Source: Polytrichum commune (Eukaryota; Streptophyta; Polytrichopsida; Polytrichales; Polytrichaceae). From it: a stretch of DNA of 64,000 nucleotides. The DNA lies in assembly GCA_950295325.1 (NCBI GenBank), contig OX485803.1, positions 18,104,001 to 18,168,000 on the forward strand. The letters run 5' to 3'. The stretch's first letter is position 1. Each line of letters starts with the position of its first letter. The position numbers and the translations under genes are program-made. The notes below the pieces were generated by a model. The model had not been told where the DNA came from, searched no databases, and saw only the letters and a list, made by a program, of their open reading frames with translations. Positions 45,481 through 57,699 of this stretch are shown here, in pieces.

Positions 45481-48429
45481 TGTCTCATGGTTATGTGTGA
45501 CTATTTGTTGTGAGTGAGAGCAAGTGTGATTGGTAAACGGTTTGATGAGAAATATTGTATAGTTTAATTATGTAATGAAAAAAATTGTCTGAATCAAATA
45601 TACTCATTTGAATTATGTGTTGAACCATAATTAAGAACATTTATCTTATCTTTGTATTAAAAAAGCATGATAAAGGCCATAAGCAAAAAAAATAAAAAAA
45701 TGTACCATTGCAGATGAAGTGTGAAAGTCATAAGTTACAACCTCTCTCTATTTTCTTTTGTAAATCCAAGAGTTAGAGCAATCGGATTGACAATTGGATA
45801 CGTGCCAAGGATAAGAGAAAGTTCTACATGCATCTAAAGTGCATTTTGGAAGTGCCCAATTATCAAATAAGATGGTTCATTCTCTTTGCGATTTTATCAA
45901 GTAACTCAAGTATGGTAATCTAAAATTATAATTGTGTGATAATATTTTTTAAAAATGAACTCTAAGAAGTGGAATGAGGCCAATGGATTACATCAGTTGA
46001 ATATTCATCACTAAATTTATACCATTAACCAAATTTGAATTATTATCCCAATTAAATACCATCTATGTAATCCAAGTTTTCTTATGAAGTATAAATCAAA
46101 TCATCTTAAAGCAAAGACAATGGCTTTGGAACTTATTTAACTTGCTTTGGCCAATGGTTTTGGAAACTTATAGGATGTTGTCTTTCAATCGGTTTTAGTA
46201 AGGAAAATGATAGGATGGACTCATTAAATATAAGAAAATACAATAAAATACAATAACCCCCAGAGTTTGATCTATATTAATTCACGATCCACTAAATTAT
46301 CACATAATAAAGAAGGATCATGGTTCATATTGGGGTGCCTTTGGCCTTGAGTACGTATGGTTACTAGCACTCAAAATAATAATTGATGAGTTTAGACTTC
46401 CTACATTGAAGTGCATGGTTTAGCAAGTTGAGACTGCTATAGTTGGTTCTAAGGGAGAGACTGCACAATTGCATATATTGTATTGACTGACCCTTGTAAT
46501 TCATCCCTTGATTTCATCTTATTCCCTACAAATCACATGAAATACAATCTAACTTTAGTTTTGGTGTCCAAATCCTACTAAAAACCTAATATGATCTATC
46601 AATCAATCTAATAGTGACACTTAGATACAAAAGTGGCACTTATTTAGCCTTCTTGTTTTATCCTTGTTGAATGAAACCCAATCCAAAACTCCTATCTACA
46701 AAGTTGACAATTGGTCCAATTATAATTGTGCAAGTAGTCTTAACCATACACATTTCAAATCCATAAACAATAAAAGAATGCCATGTGTAAAAACATGTTG
46801 AGGAGAGAGAGACAATGCCAACATGGAGTGTTAATTTGTATAAGGGATGCTTCACTTTGATCATTACCATGAGGTCATACATACACCCAAAATTTGTTGA
46901 TGACATAGACCAAGTTGTACAAGTCTTCTAATACATTGTTAACCCAATTTCATAAAATGAGTTAGAAAGAACTTCATTACAACATCATTATGAGCTATTG
47001 AGTTAGGCTCACTTGTTTTGTGATCAAAGCACAAATCGATGTAATGGTTGTGCTTGTTTGATTATATCATTTGAAGGCTCTGTAAGTTGTACAAAGGAGC
47101 CTAAACAAGGGCTCAATTGTATTAGTATATGCATGCATACATACATACATACATACATAAATGTGGAAATAAGCAAAATTTAAATGTTGTAAGATGTTTT
47201 TGAGCTCTTGGGAGTGCTTTAAGTTTTCAAGCAAGATTCCTCATCGAGAAGTTAGTTGAGCACTTTGTTTGGTTTGTTGGCTCCATGAATCCCCAAAACT
47301 TTGATAAGCCATAGTGAGCTCATTCCTTCATCAAAGGAGGTCTAGTGTATTGTTGGAAAACTCCTACAAACACACTTTTAATGATATACAACACAACTTC
47401 TAAGTAAAATTAAAGAGCACACAAAAGCCCTGAAAAGATTTTGACTTGGTTTTGAGGGATTTGATATAATAGGATGGCAATCGAAGGGGTGACAAACAAC
47501 ATGATGGAGGAAGACCAAGGTTGAGACAATCCTTGTAATGGCTTAATTCCTTACAGTGGATATCATGCTAAAATCAAAATAAAGATGTTATGTGTATTTT
47601 GAGTTATTTATATTTGAATGATCACGAGTGGTATAATTACAAATGGCCATTTTCCAAAATCTAATTGTGCATTTGAAAATTCACATTTACATTTGACATG
47701 CATATATGGAGTTTAAATTTACTCCTTTGAACACAAGTGATATGAGTGATTTTGTTTTTTATTAGAAAAGAAAAGAAAAAAAGCATCCTATGAGTGTTGA
47801 GGTTGTTTGAGCCCGCTATCACTAGTATTTCTTAATTCAATCTTTTTTGAAAAATAAACGAAATGTATGTGAAAGCCAACTCCATAATGGAGATGTAAGA
47901 AAATAACAATTCACATTTCAACAAGACTTGAGAAGTTCCAGTAACTGAAGCTCTTAAACTTGGGGTGCATAGTCAACATCTTGGTGTTTTTATATATAAA
48001 AAAAGATGACATGATGATGAATGAGGGTCCCAAATAGATTTTTTATATAAATGTCATAGTTTAATTTTCATAATTCAAATTCATTTGCCTATTTTGAAAG
48101 GGGTTAAAGTGCATTGACCAAATGATGGGTGTCTCTCATATTGAACTTAATTATCATCTTTGTAACATGATTGATTTGCAACATTGCCCATTTTACTACA
48201 GATTATATAATTCTACATCAAACAAGGAAGGTTACCTCACTTTTCATATCTTTGTAATATTCTATTAGGGTCAATACCATTTCAAATTCGGTTTTCCTTC
48301 AGTTACAACAAGATGTGATGGGACTTACCCTATCCTTGAGATATATAAAGATCTCCAAGATTAGTGGGGAGCCCAAATGAGGAAATATTCTTGATTCAAT
48401 GTCAACTTGAGTCTCAAGCTCATGGAATA
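45481..48429. other. Long AT-rich stretch, no gene seen
   Basis: Only random-looking short frames. A (CATA)n microsatellite lies at about 47,129-47,158. No element ends recognised. Confidence 0.45.
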
Positions 48430-48565
48430 GGAGCGGTGTGTATGTTTGACAAATTTTATTTGACATTCAACTTCAAATCCAAAGTGCCATGTGACGTTTT
48501 TGAAAACAAAACAAAATGTTGATCGCCATGTACATTTGATTCTAAAATGTCGCCTCAACTTTGGA
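48430..48565. repeat. Repeat block shared with 6.5 kb, beside the hAT fossil
   Basis: TGTATGTTTGACAAATTTTA, TTGACATTCAACTTCAAATC, CAAAGTGCCATGTGACG and CTAAAATGTCGCCTCAA match 6,495-6,640. It lies immediately downstream of the hAT transposase remnant (minus strand) and may be the 3' subterminal region of that element. Confidence 0.5.
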
Positions 48566-48640
48566 TTACACACTATTTCAAAAAAAAATTATATATATAA
48601 CCAGTAAAAATACATGCTTAATATGTAAACAAACAATCTA

Positions 48641-49476
48641 TCAATTGAGCATTAGAAGTATCCTTCGATTTGACACATTTCTCCAAATCTTGAAGATGGT
48701 AGGCCAATCCGTTGCACCTACTTCAAACCCAAAAAATTGGACCCACATAAGAGCATCAAGGGTCTTCAAGTTTAACCTATTGTGCAAGTGGCTTTTGATT
48801 GCATTATGCTTTGAAAATCCTCGTTCACAAGTAGCTATACTTGATGAAATGAGTTAACCTTCTGCCAAAGTTGCATAAGTTCAGGCCACTTAGTATGCCA
48901 CTCCAAATTGCTACCACATACACACCGAACCTCAATTATCATTTTGTTCTCACATGCATGTCAAAGTGTTTATGTAAATTCCAAAACTTCTCCCTTACAC
49001 ATGTCACTTTCTTTTGCAATATATTGAAACTTCAACAATATCCTTCTAGGCCAGAATTCAGTATTTGTGATTTGATCACTTCTACCACTCGGATAACGAC
49101 GAGGGCTGACAATCATAGCTGCATTGAAAGTCGGAAAGGTCTGGGAAACAATCATTCAAAGCATGAACAACTTTTTGCACGTAAGCTGCACCCACAAGCA
49201 TCCATCCATCTGCAATCGATATAGGACATATTTTCATAGAAGTTTGTAATCCATCGCAAAGTTCTCCAATTGGGATGGGATTTATCTGAGTTTCTTATTC
49301 ATGCAAGTCGCTTCAATTTCTAACGTGTCAATTGACGTGGCAATAAAAGTTGTGAAGAAACACAAACTCTCAGTCATCGCCACATACAACATACTCCTGC
49401 GTTGCTTACTCCCTAAAAGTTGAGGCGGACATTCTAATCTAGGTATTTGCCGCTGCCCAACTATACCAACATACAC
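48641..49476 (-). pseudogene. hAT-superfamily transposase, C-terminal half, decayed
   Basis: On the minus strand, in shifting frames: SLCFFTTFIATSID near 49,350; VQKVVHALNDCFPDLSDF near 49,160; NAAMIVSPRRYPSG near 49,110; EWHTKWPELMQLWQKVNSF near 48,880; and ATCERGFSKHNAIKSHL then HNRLNLKTLDALM near 48,730-48,830, ending IFKIWRNVSNRRILLML at 48,641. The CERGFS..N.IKS.L..RL....LD.LM block is the hAT C-terminal dimerisation region, and the preceding FP...F.AA...SP..YP motif occurs in the same family. At least three frame changes and several stops make it inactive. The N-terminal zinc finger and the first part of the RNase H-like domain are not visible. Confidence 0.75.
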
Positions 49477-50192
49477 ATTTACATTACAATCTTCCTATTC
49501 TGAACACGTGGATGAAAGAAAAATCGTGTGAGCAATCCCAAAAACACAAAGATGCCACTTGTGCAGTCAAATCTACCATAAGAAGTGCTTGCTGGCTGGC
49601 TGGTTGGTTTTTTTTTTTTTTTTTTTCCATGAGTTGTTGAATTGGAGTGAATTGAATTTGTTTTCAGGCGATTGATTTTGAGAAGATTTCGCTGCGCTTT
49701 TGAGAGGTTGAGAGTGAGATGTTTCCGTGGCCTGAGCACCTACACGAGGGAGGCTGGATTTCACTATCATGTCAGTGGCCCAAACTGGGCGAGAGAGAGA
49801 GAGGCTCCAGAGAGAGGATAATAACAGGCCACCCACTTCCTGATGAGAATGCGCCTTCTATATCAAGCAAGGACATTCTGTCTGTGTCTGTCCGGCCAAC
49901 ACTACATTCCCTTACAAACATTGATATGTCACGTATTCCCTATTGCTTGCTGCAGGAGGCTGGAGCGATGTTTGCAAACCTCACTCGCTTTCCACTGCTC
50001 GTGCCATGGCCAGCTCTCCGTAGACAGACAGACATAAAGAAAGAACGAAAGAGAAGGAGTTCTCGGTTGGTTGCAGGCGTACCTCTTGTCCACCTGACAT
50101 GAAAACGCTTGACTTGTCAATCCATCTCGAATGATCTCGAGTAGACTCATATGGGGTGTTTCTTTGGAAGGTAATTCCGGTGTCAAATCAAC
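49477..50192. other. Unassigned, more GC-rich segment
   Basis: A T-run (49,607-49,626) and GA-rich tracts (GAGAGAGAGAG near 49,792) are present. Frames on both strands (for example 49,719-50,102 plus) are open but carry no recognisable domain. It could be low-copy host DNA. Confidence 0.35.
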
Positions 50193-50312
50193 TACATAAC
50201 ATCATTCTGATCCATAATAATTGTCTCTGGGACTGACATGATTTCACATAATATTCTTCCTGATATTTCCCACATTCGTTCTGAAATGTTATGGATCTGA
50301 ATGATGTTATGT
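50193..50312. mobile_element. Small foldback/MITE, family D copy 3
   Basis: TACATAACATCATTCTGATC then CATAATAATTG and GGGACTGACATGATTTCA. The right arm is TGTTATGGATCTGAATGATG then TTATGTA. It is 120 bp, shorter than copies 1 and 2 because the inner part of the right arm is missing. Confidence 0.7.
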
Positions 50313-53247
50313 AAAAACAGTAACTTCTGCATTACATGTTGTTTTGGGGTTTTTGTGTTTGATGAATGAGAGGTATACTCGTATTCGATGATTCCCTCAC
50401 TCCCAAGTCTCTTAAGGACACACTTCTACGTGATGCCAAAGTTAGCGAGAATCGCGAAATGACAAAAATTTGGATCCCCCCCACCACATGAAGGTGTGTA
50501 GTAACTTTTCAAGCCAAGCAAAACTCAAACCCTTGGCACAGTTGTTGGGGGTCGTTGAAGAATGAGGAGGGGGACTTGACCGCCTCTCTTTTTCCATAAC
50601 CCGAAAATTCACTTTCATTTGAGCGGGAAAACATCGGTTTTCATAAACATGTTGGTGTTGACTTGGGATTGTTTATATTTTACAATATGTTTTAGAGAGT
50701 GTCATATTCTTCTTAATCAAACCTTGCCCAAAGTTTTCATACTTTTAAGATTCAACCTCAGTTTTCTAGCATCTCAAGATATTGAAATCAATCAATCAAC
50801 CCATTCATATAACATTCAACATGGGTGACATTGAAGTCATGAATGCATGCTCATTCACCATACACCCCTAGAAAATTAGTACATGCTCTTAATGTACTTG
50901 TAGAGTGATTAGAAAAATACAACCATGTGATTGTCAACGAATAGTGCTACTATGATTTGTATCTTTAATGAATAATGCCAAGATGAATAATGCTTCCTAG
51001 ATCTTTTGGTGACACTAATTGCATAATGTAAAGAAATTTTGTGTCACCTTCACTAATTTCCCACACACAATGTAGCCCTCCCTCACTAATGAAATAATCA
51101 TTATAAGACCACAACATTTCTAGGGGTTTGGACCCCAAAAGTATTACAAATATTGGAAATAATGGGCCTTGTTATTGTGCATGTTTTAAGCGGTTGGTGG
51201 CATGGCAAAAGTACGGTAGATGGCTCTCTATTTTAACCGAAAACATAATCCTTACAATATCCACCATTTCATTCCTTATACACTTGCTAAATCCCTTATG
51301 GGAAACAACATTCCAACATTACGTAAATCTTTGATAGTGCTAGCTCAACAGGTATGGCTTTTGGATATCATGTAGTCAAAGTCCTGTATTTCTCGCAAGT
51401 TTAAATGCGAAGACGGTTGTTGTGTTTAAATACAAACTAATGATTTGTAAAAACGGGTATTATTTGAGCCGCTAGTGTCCCACGGGGTGCACCCCTCACT
51501 TAAAACCATATGTCACATATGTGCATCGCCTTCAACCTAACACATGCATATAAGGTTTATACGGTTTAGATGATTTATGGGTGGATTGAAAAAGCGATAT
51601 ACATACAAAGCTATAGCTAAGAAACACCTTGGAGTATGTATACCACACAAAACATGAAAAATTTGAACAATACAATATCATATGTATATAAGAAAAAGAA
51701 AAAAGAAAAAAGAAACTTGCAAAAATTACGCCTCCAATGTTTATACACAAAATAGTTCATTATTGTTTAATGAAGTTATGGAAGATTCTTTCATGCATTG
51801 GAAGTAATACATACTACCATGACTGTCATTGTAGCCAAATGCAATTACCATTTTGAGCCTAGTTTGATGTGGTTGATCAAATCATAAGTCCACATTGAGC
51901 CACTTGACTTTTGAAATGAATGTAACAATATTTCCATATTCGAAGGTCAGTTCATGAGGTCAATTGGAACTCTGTACTCTACGTATCTAATTGCATATTC
52001 ATGTTCATATTATTATAAAATGAGCTCAAAATAGTAGCCCAAGGTGTCCCTCCCCCCCCCTCTCAAATTCTTAAGCCCGTCACCAAGTGATGATGGTGAG
52101 TGAGCCATCCATAGATTAGATAAATTATGACGAAGTTGAATGATTATCTCTGGATTAAGCCCTACCTAACTTGCTATAATCTTACATACATTTATGCCCT
52201 TGTTATAAATTTACATATGGGTTCATATTTTCATAAAAGCATAATATAGTTATAATATATCACATTGGAAAGAAAAATCATACCATGGCCCTATTTTTTT
52301 TTGTAAACCATAGCCATAATTAATACCCCTTTCGTGCACCCACGTGCTACATGTACAAAAATTCAACGCACCCCTGGGGTTCATGTACATGGGCAATGCG
52401 TTTCCAACAGTTCTTTGCGGACGTTGCTTCTATTTTTATTTGCATAAGGTTGATTAATATACCAATAATTAAATTTTTTGTAAACTGGTGGAATACATTG
52501 CATCAACCTTCAAGCATCAGCCAATTTGGTACTTCAATACATATTTCTATGCTCATTCCAATTCTATCAATCCTTACTAGCTTCTTCCATCTAAGCGGGA
52601 TTTATTTATTTTATTTGGAAACATGTCAAACTTGCTCCTCATGAGATTCAGCTGCTCTTTCGGCCAAAACGAAGAAGGCGCCGCCAAGTGCACAAAAGGC
52701 GGAGGCATTGTTTTCTCTTGCGTGTACAAATAATAAGGCTACTGTAAATTTTAAGCAAAATTAGATGCACAAAAAGGGGTTCTTAAGATGACGAAAAAAG
52801 AAACAAAAGAAGTGTTAGTTTTATCGTATTTACATTTTCGTTAAATTTTTGTTTGGTCATCATCCCAATGTCAATGATTATCATCCGTTATGATTTGTAT
52901 TGTTATTGTTAACAGTTGCGTGTTATGTTTTGTGATTGCATTTGTCTGTGTTCCTTAACAATCAATTAGTTAAAACCGAAACAGAACGGGTGAAGTTGTT
53001 GAGTGTTGTCGTAGTTTCATCAACTAGGTGTTCATAACAAAAGATATGTTTGTTTCAACACATTATGTGATAAGAAATGTGGATAGAATGACACACATAC
53101 AATTCCATTATGTCCAAATGCATAAGTTCAAAACTACTTAATAACTGGTTATCTTCCGCAAACATCATTAGGACAGGTTGTTGTAATATATCAAGATTTT
53201 AGTTTTACAATACAAGGTGCAAGATAGAAAGCTTGCAAGTTTGGAAA
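50313..53247. other. No gene seen
   Basis: AT-rich with a few C-runs (52,050-52,058). Short open frames only. Nothing repeated within the window was recognised. Confidence 0.4.
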
Positions 53248-54741
53248 TATTGTAGGGTGCAAGCATGGTAAAGTGGATTAAAAAAGTGCGCCAATATACT
53301 AAAACCATAATGTTTTTGGTCAAAGGCTTGAAAGTAGTAGCAAAGCGTTATTTAAACTAGATTTTTTTAAATATGATGACCTTTATTGTTGTGTTAAATA
53401 CTCAAATGTAGAATATCAAGTTGAGATCTTCAATACTCAACGACGGGGAGGTCACTTAGTGCATTTTAAAAACAACGTGCGGCATAATATAGGGAGGATT
53501 AAAATCACTTGACATAAAAATTATAAAAGAATTCCAAATAATGAAGGGTCCATTAAAAGTACATAAGCCCATTACAAGTAAAATAGATAGGTATAAAATA
53601 TGGGCCATTCCCTTTTAGTAAAAATAATATAGGGGCTGAAAATAAGGATCTTAGGATGTATGTTTAGTAGAATCAATTTCGTACGCATGCCTCACGAGGG
53701 ATGGATGAAAAATTACTCATCATTCACCAAAAAATGGATGAAATTGGAAGCCTAACTCTATGCCCGACTTCTCTTGGTGGTTTTTCTCCCCTTCTCTTTT
53801 GAAACTCTTCAACCCGATTGTAGGGTGCCCGTTTGTGCACAACATTTGAGCATGTAAAGTGATTTTGAATAAAGGATTTTTATGGAGCGGGTGTTGTGTT
53901 TGTGAACACACACACAATCTTGTTGTGTTTGTAAACACACACTCAATCATGTTGTGTTCCATCCTAAGTCTTCTTTTTGTATTTTCACTTTAAGTTTTGG
54001 TACTTGGTTTTTGCAATGGTACGTAATTTTTATATTTTTTTTGTTGCCATGCTTTTCCCATCACTTTTGCATTGCATACATTCTTAAATTCAGTTTTTTT
54101 AATTAAAAGGAATATAGACTACAAAAAATTTCAATGACATGGGAATTATAAGTAATGGTAGGGTACAAAAAAATAGGCCATTTTAGAATATTATGTAATT
54201 ATAGGGAGCTTTCAATTCGTGCCTTGGAGGTAAATAGCCCCTAAACAAATACCCCTCCGCCGCACGTGGTACACAAAAATCCTACTAAGTGACCTCCCCG
54301 TGTACTCAACATCAAAAGTGATGCTTAAAAGCAAATGCTTGACTTTGGTTTTGAACGTAGATTTCATGACTTAACTATTTTGAAGTTGGAAAATTTTAAT
54401 ATATTCCTTGATCTCATTATCTACTTGAGGGCATCATTACAAAACTTTGTAGAAAACCATTAATTTAGTGTAATTTTATCATATATATATTTAAAAAAAA
54501 ATCACTTGTTCAATATCACCTACTTGCACATCACTTGCACCTTCTTCTAAAATATGTAGACTTTTCTTGAAAAAAAATTTCATCATAAATTGCTTGGCTT
54601 TGTAAATCAATATGTTTTTAAAATGCCTATGATTTTTATCTTCACAAAATTCGAAGTTAGTACATAAAATTAAATCACTTTCACTCAACACTAGGCATGG
54701 ATCAGGAGTTGTCCACTTTACCGTGCTTGCACCCTGTAATA
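53248..54741. mobile_element. Inverted-repeat element carrying a nested insertion
   Basis: TATTGTAGGGTGCAAGCATG then GTAAAGTGGA at 53,248-53,277 is inverted at 54,712-54,741 (27 of 30 bases). The YAGGG start would suit a hAT-type end, but no matching TSD was found. Within it lies the element at 53,442-54,302. Removing that leaves about 630 bp. A minus-strand frame at 54,491-54,748 begins inside the right terminal repeat and is open for 85 codons without a known domain. Confidence 0.5.
53442..54302. mobile_element. Nested DNA transposon with perfect 8-bp TSD
   Basis: TACTCAAC flanks both sides (53,434-53,441 and 54,303-54,310). The ends are GACGGGGAGGTCACTTAGTG and, reversed, CACGGGGAGGTCACTTAGTA. 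The TIR continues with ATTTT and ACGTGCGGC for about 45 bp. The 861-bp element is non-coding. The 8-bp TSD favours hAT, while the long GC-rich TIR could also suit a Mutator-like element with an eroded 9-bp TSD. An internal 29-bp direct repeat (GTTGTGTTTGTGAACACACA-type) is near 53,893-53,950. Confidence 0.75.
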
Positions 54742-55000
54742 GAAGCAATATATTGATTAATAACGCAATAAGTCATTAACCAATAGAAATTTTTAAACTT
54801 TTTTTATAAGAAATTCTAAAAGATTAAGGACCCAACACTTCCCTAGCTTATATCAATCACTCATCTATGCAGCTGAGTCCCCTTTCCTTTTTAAGACATG
54901 TGGGACACATCAGTTGGATGATGGATGTAGCTCCATCGCATGCGATCACGTGCCGGAATCCAACGCCAAAATTAGCACCCCATACACACATTTGTGACAT
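54742..55000. other. No gene seen
   Basis: Short AT-rich spacer between two elements. Confidence 0.4.
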
Positions 55001-55745
55001 TAAGGTAGAGGGTGTTAGAACCACCACTTATAAACGCCTCCCAACTGCCATCATTCTGCTATCTTGAACCGTTCCCCATGGTGTGCAAGTGTTCAGGCCC
55101 ATGGAGTGATGGTTTTAGGTGTCATTAGTGCCGCCACCTCATAGTAGCCTCCACTACCTTATGTAAGATGGGTAACGGGCTCCACTCTATCTGAAGTGGG
55201 TTCAAGGTGGGTGTAGGGTGGCTTGTCAATGCCTATTCTAGCCATTCTATACACTGGGGGAGGGGTGGTGGTGGTGGTGTTCACAAAGCCAAGGAGATCA
55301 GCCCACAAAGCACAAAACAAGGAGATCGCTTCTAGGCATAAAGGGGGTTGGTACCCAGGATGCAAGGTGATAGTTTTGCAAGCGAACCAGGTGGGATCAT
55401 GAAGGTGGCCATGTGGCTTTGCGCACTGTTACTAGTTGGGCTTTGATCTAGCTTGGGTCTAGTACCCAATTATGTTGTGTTGGTTCTAGGCAATGAAGGT
55501 GGGGGTCCTCATCATATGCAAGGTTGTCATATATGGGGCCTAGGGATTGGTTTAAGGAAGCTAGCGGTTTTGACTTTGAGAGTATTCATCAAATAATGAA
55601 TTGAGTCTAAAAATATTTTTTCTTTCTTTATACCTATGTTTGGCCCAAAGGCTATTATGGATTTAAAATAGAATAAAATTATCAACCACATAGCCATATG
55701 TATGTGCAATAGCTTGAGGTGTTGGTTTAAGCACCCTCTACCTTA
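55001..55745 (+). mobile_element. Complete MITE with TAAGGTAGAGGGTG termini (family C)
   Basis: It starts TAAGGTAGAGGGTGTTAGAA, and the reverse complement of its end is TAAGGTAGAGGGTGCTTAAA. Both continue ACCA.CAC, a TIR of about 30 bp. The length is 745 bp and the element is non-coding, with a GGT microsatellite near 55,265. If the first two bases are a TA TSD, this would be a Stowaway/mariner-type MITE; with TAA/TTA it would be closer to PIF. Fragments occur at 7.1, 11.9-12.2 and 13.6-14.0 kb, and two short relatives at 31.5 and 32.7 kb. Confidence 0.7.
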
Positions 55746-55800
55746 TATGCATGTTTGATCGCTTATGAGCACTGTCCACCGAACATAGCCGATTGAAGAG

Positions 55801-56160
55801 GAGGCCACACACGTTCAAAAACGCCGGTTTCAATACAGAGTTTGGTAAGCCAAGGTAAAAGAAGTTCGGCCTTGACATGCGCCTAACTTCAAGGAGCTGG
55901 GTTTCAAGGCCAATCCCTCTTTGAAGTGGACAATTTTAACCAAAAAAAGAAGAGGGACCGACCTTGAAACCGGCTAGGACAAACCAACTGGAGGCAAGGG
56001 TTCCTTGGACATCCAACAAGGAACGAGTGTATGGGTTGGTTTGCCCAAATCCCTTGAAACCCAGCTCCTCGAAGTTAGGCGCATGTCGAGGCCGAAATCC
56101 TTTTACCTTGGCTTACCAAACTCCGTCTCAAAACCGGCATTTTTGAACATGTGTGGCCTC
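55801..56160. mobile_element. Foldback element with about 110-bp arms, copy 1
   Basis: The left arm starts GAGGCCACACACGTTCAAAA and the reverse complement of the right end is GAGGCCACACATGTTCAAAA. The match continues for about 110 bp through CCAAGGTAAAAG, TTGACATGCGCCTAACTTC and GGTTTCAAGG. Total 360 bp. Very long arms suit foldback or Mutator-like MITEs. No clear 9-bp TSD was seen. Confidence 0.8.
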
Positions 56161-56499
56161 CCTTAGAGAGAGAATCAGCTACCAACCAACTCCCTTTTAG
56201 TCCCCCAACTCCACTCCATCCCATTTCAGACTTTGAATACGAAACCTCACGTGTGTAGAACGTAAAGAGTATTATCTTCGAATAAAGTGAGTGCGATTCC
56301 CGGGCCCATGGATTCAGGTCAGTGGCACCATCTGACTAATGTTATGATGTTATTAAGAGGAGTGCCCACAAATTTTGTACTACCTAAATGCAATTTGGTT
56401 TCCTCCACGTACGGCCTTCAATTCAATGCAAGTTCACATAAAATACGTTGTTACTTATGCCCATTGTTTGGGGAGTTGTTAGGGCATCAGTGGTCGAGA

Positions 56500-57695
56500 T
56501 CCTCATGGTGTTTCCAAGACCCACCGGTTGCACGGTGATGACATCCTTCGGTTTTCCTGTATTAAACTGGGGTATATTCTATAGATTCTTCTAAAACGAT
56601 CGGTAATTTTCCTGGAGTCTTGAACTGCACCCGGTTAGTTCCCAAACTCGACCGGTTCACCTGCAACTAACTAACTGCTGGTTCTCCCCGATTATAGAGT
56701 TCCTCATGAGATCAAGAAATATTCTGTAAGTTTCTCTCTCTCGCGCTAGATGGATCTGGAATGAATTAACCCGAAGCCTTGAATACGATCGAACCGGCTA
56801 TTTCCCAAACTCAACCGATGTTCATCTGTAACCACACAGCTAGCAGTCGGCTCTCCTGTTCATTGGTTAAGTTATGCCCCTGAAGTCATGGTGCTCAATC
56901 TTCACCCATCCACTCAATCTACGAGTGCAAAGAACGACGCCGCTGATGCCTACCCTACCCTACTACTGAACAACTTCTTCTCTAGCTACCAACCAAGGCG
57001 GCTGCGTGGTATCTGTGCATTGATAACTTATGGCTAATTATTACTATTATTATTATTATACATGCTAACTTAAAAATCATGTGCAGCTAATTAAGTAACT
57101 AAAGCAAGTGTGCACAGGATGCATTGGGCATGACAGACAGGCCCCTCGTTGTTCCCGAAAATCCCCTTCTGCACCACGCGCTGCCAAAGCCACGGGCTCC
57201 AAATCGGCCTGACAGGCAGCGAAAGCTGTGAAGTTACGATCAATTGATGCCTGTCGAGGCTGCTGCTTTATGTCTATTGATGTAGTGTAGTGTAGTGTAG
57301 TGTAGTGTAGTGGTGGCATAATGGACAGGGTGAAGCGACCGTTATTTTACAGATGAACTGGCCGGTGGAGGTTGAGAAACAGTCGGTTGGTTGGAAGATC
57401 AAGACTTCAGGGAAACCACCGATCGTTCTAGATAGATAGATGAATCGATGGAATATGCTTCAAAGTAATAAAGAACCAACCGAAAGATCACGACGTGTAA
57501 CTGGTTGGACTCAATGATCGGGGAGAACCCGGCAGTTAGTTACAGATGAACTAAGCGGTTGAGTTTGAGACTTCAGGAGAATTACGGATCGTTTTAGAGG
57601 AATGTATGGAATATACCTCAAATTATTATAGAAAACCGAAGGATGTCATCAACATGTAACTGGTTGGACTCGCAAACACCAGGATCTCAACCGAT
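56500..57695. repeat. Inverted cluster of about 190-bp family E repeats
   Basis: Plus-strand copies are at 56,515-56,697 and, partial, 56,765-56,860. Minus-strand copies are at 57,340-57,535 and 57,536-57,690, arranged in tandem. Shared blocks are TCTAAAACGATCGGTAATT, CCTGAAGTC, CTCAAACTCAACCG, CATCTGTAACTAACTGCCGG and TTCTCCCCGATC. Between the inverted arms is a GC-richer 480-bp centre with a 49-codon frame at 56,888-57,037 (KNDAADAYPTLLLNNFFSSY) and a GTAGT microsatellite. The repeat type is unknown. Confidence 0.6.
57281..57311. repeat. (TGTAG)n microsatellite
   Basis: Six copies of the 5-bp unit TGTAG/GTAGT. Confidence 0.9.
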
Positions 57696-57699
57696 TATG

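Noticed and set aside
49719-50102. 127-codon open frame
   Set aside because: GA-rich low complexity, an overlapping open frame on the other strand and no domain. Probably chance in a GC-richer segment.
54491-54748. 85-codon frame as a host gene exon
   Set aside because: It starts inside a terminal inverted repeat, so it more likely belongs to the transposon or is chance. An ACAG acceptor-like site next to it was noted but is not enough.
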